The position numbers were made by a program, and so were the translations under genes. This document shows, piece after piece, positions 15,301 through 17,846 of a stretch of DNA of 17,846 nucleotides. The notes under the pieces were generated by a model that was not told the DNA's origin, made no database searches, and saw nothing but the letters and a program-made list of their open reading frames with translations. The number at the start of each line of letters is the position of its first letter. Position 1 is the stretch's first letter. The stretch is from CAZZIZ01 sp964654535. Its GTDB lineage: Bacteria; Bacteroidota; Bacteroidia; Chitinophagales; UBA2359. The stretch is from assembly GCA_964654535.1 (NCBI GenBank), contig CAZZIZ010000054.1, positions 1 to 17,846 on the forward strand, read 5' to 3'.

Positions 15301-17846
15301 TTGCCGCCCACTAAGTCGAAGCTCACAATGTAGTATTCTCCATCGATTTCGCAAGTCTCTGTTAGGGCATCGATGTTCAATTCGTCATAGAAATCTACAA
15401 CAACATCATCGTTGTCAATACATCCTAAATTATCTTCAGTCCAAGTGAACGTATACGTTCCCGCTTGGGAAACTGCAACGCTAGCATCTGGAGCTGTATC
15501 ATCATTAAATGTCGCGTTACCAGGGCCGTCGGCTGTCCAAGCACCTACACCAGCACTAGGCTGAGCGCTTAACTGGTAGTCTAGACTACATACTTGATCT
15601 GCATTACCTGCATTAGCAACTGGCAATGTACAATCGCATTCAGCTAGTACACTATCACTTACTGGAGGGCAATCGCTGCCATCGGTAATTTCGTAAGTAT
15701 AGGTTTCGCCACTCAAAATCTCTTCTGTGGTGAAAACACTTCCCTGCCAAGATCCGTTTACTGAACCGTTGATATCGTAGTTACCATCGCCTCCGTCAAT
15801 TTCGAAGCTTACGGTATACGCTGTTTCGGCTGTATTACATTCCGAAACAACATTACTAACTGTAATCGGTTGATCAAGACTGATCACTACATCGTCTGCA
15901 GCGATACAACCATTGTTATTTTCGGTCCAAGTAAAAGTATATTGGCCTGGTAAATCTAGGGTAGCTATTGCCGTTGAGCTTTCAGGATTATCAAAGATTA
16001 CGGTTGAGGGTCCGTCGGCGGTCCAAGTCCCGTCGCCCAAACTAGGTGTTGCCTGTAAATTATAATTGAGATCGCAAACAATATCGTCCTGACCAGCGTT
16101 TGGACTTGGTGTTACACAATCGCAGACGAAACTTCCGTCTACATCTGCTGGCGTACAAGTTGTTTCATCATTCACGCTGAAGGCGTAAGTCTCATTAACG
16201 TCGATAGGGTCAGAGATGAAATACATTCCCTGCCAAGCACCTGTGATACCGGTAATTTCATAGTTGCCGTCTCCACCATTGATCGTGAAACTAATGGTGT
16301 AAGCAGTGGCATCGTCGTTACATTCAGCCAATAGATCGCCAACGACTATTGGTTGGTTAAAGATTATTTCTACCGCGTCATTGTCTTCGCAGCCTTGATT
16401 GGATTCAGTCCAAGTGAAAGTATAAGTACCAGGGAAATCGACTGTTACCGTAGTTTGAGCGTTTGTAGGGTCTGCAAAGGTTGAAGCACCAGGACCGTCA
16501 AAAGTCCATTCGCCAGTGCCGACAGAAGCGACAGCTTGCAATTCATATGAATATTCGCAGACTTCATTATCACTACCGGCATCTGCCGTTGGCGCTACGC
16601 AATCACAAGAATGTGTATCAGAAATCGTAAGATCAGCGCATTGCGTATTGTCAATTATTGCAATGGAATAAGTCGATCCTGTGGGCATTGGATCGGTAGT
16701 ATAAACGGCACCGTTCCAGGTTCCATTATGAGAAATCACATAGTTACCATCGGAGCCATTGACCTCGAAGCTTACAGTATATCCTGATCCGTCAGGTAAA
16801 CATTCGTGTGTGATGTTCTGTGCATTAATAGGCTCAACAAAAGAAACATTCACTAAATCGACATCGGTACAACCGTCGTTGGTTTCGTTCCAGAAGAAAT
16901 CGTAGAAGCCTGGAAAGTCTACCGTTACAGTGGTATTCGGATCGTCGATATTTGCAAAGACTACTTCGTCCGTTCCATTATAAGACCAGTAGCCTGTACC
17001 AACACTTGGTACTGCGGCCAAAGTATAAGTGAAATCACAAATTGAATCGTCATTACCGGCAAACGCTTCTGGTGCAACACAATCACAGGTATGAACATCT
17101 TCGATGATCAGGTCTGGACAGTCAGTTCCGTCACTTACCGTAAAGTTGAAAGTATCACCAGTCGGAATTGGATCTGAAACAAATTGATCAAGATTCAAAG
17201 TACCGTTTACCGAACCGTTTACCGAATAATTTCCATCGCCTCCGCTAATGTTAAAAGTGACGGTATAGTTGGTGTTATCAGCGTTACAGTCTTTATTTAA
17301 ATCAAAACTCGAAAGAGCTTCGGTAAAGGTTATACTTATTTCTTCGCTGTCAGAGCAGAGTCCATTTGTCTCTGTCCAAGTCAATTCATAGGTTCCAGGA
17401 GCACCTGCATTAATAGAAGTTGCAGGATTAGATGGGTCTAGAATATTCAATCCGCCTGTACCAGAGTAAGACCATATACCCGTACCTATACTTGGAACCG
17501 CGTTCAAAGTGTATGAGGTGCCACAAACTGAATCATCGCTACCCGCTTCTGCAACTGGGTTTGTACAATCACAGGTTTGCGTTTCGGTCAGCGTAAGGTC
17601 AAGGCAGCTTGATCCGTCGCTAATCGTGGCGTTTACGTCCGTTCCACTTGGAATTGGGTCAGAGACGAAATCGGCTCCGTTCAAGGTTCCGGTTATTCCT
17701 AAAACTTGGTAGACACCGTCACCTCCACTTATCGTAAACTGAATTGTATAGTTCTCGTTCGTCGCGTCGCATTGCTTATCACCAACTACAGCGCTTAGTG
17801 GGGCTAGGAAGTTGACATTAATCGTTTCTGCGTCGGTGCAACCGTC
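12342..17846 (-). CDS. Giant modular secreted protein with T9SS type B sorting domain, 5' partial
   Basis: Open from the right edge to TAA at 12344-12342: about 1834 codons counting the N gap, with N-terminus and signal peptide outside. A TTG at 17684 is internal, not a start; the frame continues cleanly to 17846. From the N side there are at least five tandem modules of about 162 residues, each starting CDC with an AGxDxxVC stretch, then a GTYTFTWTE-like strand and a GGDGNY motif (PKD/Ig-like). Then come three copies of a different module (YLHDG...NIIDQN...DDCT), one broken by the gap, and a SprB-type repeat near 12900-13090 (PLCPGDNTGSI...GCDWD). The last 90 residues are the gliding-motility type B domain (FSPNGDGLNDV, FRIFNRWGEKVFEN, KGNITLIR at the end). 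It is expected on the cell surface as an adhesin or gliding-related filament. No enzyme domain is seen; strongly acidic and rich in Thr, Asn, Asp and Gly. Confidence 0.9.
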   Translation of the reverse strand, partial: DGCTDAETINVNFLAPLSAVVGDKQCDATNENYTIQFTISGGDGVYQVLGITGTLNGADFVSDPIPSGTDVNATISDGSSCLDLTLTETQTCDCTNPVAEAGSDDSVCGTSYTLNAVPSIGTGIWSYSGTGGLNILDPSNPATSINAGAPGTYELTWTETNGLCSDSEEISITFTEALSSFDLNKDCNADNTNYTVTFNISGGDGNYSVNGSVNGTLNLDQFVSDPIPTGDTFNFTVSDGTDCPDLIIEDVHTCDCVAPEAFAGNDDSICDFTYTLAAVPSVGTGYWSYNGTDEVVFANIDDPNTTVTVDFPGFYDFFWNETNDGCTDVDLVNVSFVEPINAQNITHECLPDGSGYTVSFEVNGSDGNYVISHNGTWNGAVYTTDPMPTGSTYSIAIIDNTQCADLTISDTHSCDCVAPTADAGSDNEVCEYSYELQAVASVGTGEWTFDGPGASTFADPTNAQTTVTVDFPGTYTFTWTESNQGCEDNDAVEIIFNQPIVVGDLLAECNDDATAYTISFTINGGDGNYEITGITGAWQGMYFISDPIDVNETYAFSVNDETTCTPADVDGSFVCDCVTPSPNAGQDDIVCDLNYNLQATPSLGDGTWTADGPSTVIFDNPESSTAIATLDLPGQYTFTWTENNNGCIAADDVVISLDQPITVSNVVSECNTAETAYTVSFEIDGGDGNYDINGSVNGSWQGSVFTTEEILSGETYTYEITDGSDCPPVSDSVLAECDCTLPVANAGNADQVCSLDYQLSAQPSAGVGAWTADGPGNATFNDDTAPDASVAVSQAGTYTFTWTEDNLGCIDNDDVVVDFYDELNIDALTETCEIDGEYYIVSFDLVGGNDQYSVSGAGTLTGFNFVSDPILSGNAYSFEISDNGPCGSATVEGSFTCPIVIDNCTLEAGSLSDNLITNCENVAVTLDIPQDASTLAADEFGLFYLLEXXXXXXXXXXXXXXXXXXXXXXXXXXXXXXXXXXSIPANGNWTGTGAGSFTFADPTNINSEVSVTEHGTYNFLWVSNGYPCEFTEEVEITFYDSPELVNVSTVCDNTGSSYVLTVELTGGDQDSYETYGLIAGTWDGPVFTSSDIPSGDDYSIVFQDVNACNEVEVSGTLNCDCQTNAGTLDAAPQTLCEAQSFGATVIVDGTLDGDDNAIYYLHDGSDLLSSNIIDQNDNGNFDFTSNGLSYETSYYITYVVGNADGADIDFTDDCTSFSQTQEFVFNETPVIDAGDEQTVCSLNTILDGSLSTGLGSWSASGPGTVVFNDNNNPQTLLEVSQGGQYTLTWTVENGECQAADTVLINFQEGFSASLDESICNADNSFYFVSIVIIGVDDADLVNTGTTMGTVSNGIFTTDPIPTGDPYNVELSSALADCDPLLFEGQFSCDCETQVGDMSDIALHLCNGENAVVQFTADQTADADDLAFYVLHDGGPFFIGNILDQNQTGEFEFDSAYTEDESYFIAYVLGNPSNGFVDLDDDCTAISSGQPVIWHSVPEVSVAADGLINCEQEIVELAASTNSHFGKFYWEGPGINPANANDQNPNVDIPGDYYVSVVDTLTYCISEEAHLSIDLVVDDELTATVDVNEPLCPGDNTGSIALLEVMDNAQYSITLNGVPVSEENDWSNLAADEYLLSIVDIQGCDWDTLIVIPDPAPINIDLGPDITIEPGESVQLEIDADFVIESATWDNAPFISCLDCEMPVVNPDQTTTYTVNALNDFGCHDDDSITIFVEHPNQTIQVPTAFSPNGDGLNDVVTVLAVDGGDHTVLNFRIFNRWGEKVFENYDFPPNDHAEGWDGMIKGEEAELSVYAYFTEVLLENGRTKTVKGNITLIR
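14904..15003. other. Assembly gap (100 N placeholder)
   Basis: Exactly 100 N inside the giant secreted protein gene. The round size is the usual scaffold placeholder for a gap of unknown length, so the in-frame continuation across it is not evidence. Aligning the flanks to the related module at 14492-13685 suggests about 85 residues are missing, that is about 255 bp. Confidence 0.95.
15138..17573 (-). repeat. Five tandem extracellular modules of about 162 codons
   Basis: Module starts (first Cys of CDC) are at 17573, 17087, 16607, 16124 and 15638, with the series ending at 15138, giving lengths of 162, 160, 161, 162 and 167 codons. Each module keeps six cysteines: two in CDC, then one each in the (D/E)xxVC, xxGC, xEC and final xxC positions. 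Protein identity is moderate and DNA has diverged, so this is an old duplication, not a recent slippage array. The frame right of 17573 belongs to a further module cut by the window edge. Confidence 0.85.

Noticed and set aside
15138..17573. CRISPR array or DNA satellite
   Set aside because: The periodicity is about 485 bp, stays in one protein frame and has diverged at DNA level; it is protein module repetition.

Overview
The window looks like a contig from a Bacteroidota genome, most likely Flavobacteriales (Cryomorphaceae/Schleiferiaceae-like; inferred). Reasons: two secreted proteins end in type IX secretion sorting domains (one type A, one type B), promoter boxes fit the Bacteroidota TAnnTTTG pattern, Shine-Dalgarno sequences are mostly absent, and several genes use GTG or TTG starts. 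A run of exactly 100 N (14904-15003) marks a scaffold gap.

Layout. (1) 1-99, minus: first 33 codons of a family 2 glycosyltransferase that runs off the left edge. (2) 100-391: intergenic DNA with a degenerate direct repeat around a perfect 8-bp inverted repeat. (3) 392-3501, plus: tightly packed miaE, a small membrane-anchored zinc-ribbon protein, and a secreted fusion of a cytochrome c-like domain with a two-copper monooxygenase. (4) 3576-5764, plus: a class I aminotransferase followed 2 bp later by a RfaE-type heptose-7-phosphate kinase. (5) 5770-6282, minus: acyl-CoA thioesterase. (6) 6371-6722, plus: copy 1 of a structured repeat, then tRNA-Arg(CCG) with a clear promoter. (7) 6739-11922, minus: leader peptide, terminator, ilvD, ilvB, ilvN and ilvC, which together convert pyruvate or 2-oxobutyrate to the valine and isoleucine 2-oxoacid precursors. 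(8) 11957-12324: a small ORF and copy 2 of the structured repeat. (9) 12342-17846, minus: a giant modular secreted protein, open at the right edge.

The two most interesting signals are not in the long ORFs. First, a 19-codon reading frame with 11 Ile/Val/Leu codons lies upstream of ilvD and is followed by a perfect 8-bp-stem terminator with eight U; this is the layout of an amino-acid attenuator. Second, two 190-220 bp intergenic elements share three nearly invariant boxes in the same order, separated by two segments whose sequence differs between copies but which fold into hairpins in both. That is the signature of a structured interspersed repeat or RNA. The cytochrome/copper enzyme also has all six copper ligands but an unusual CX5CH haem-type motif.
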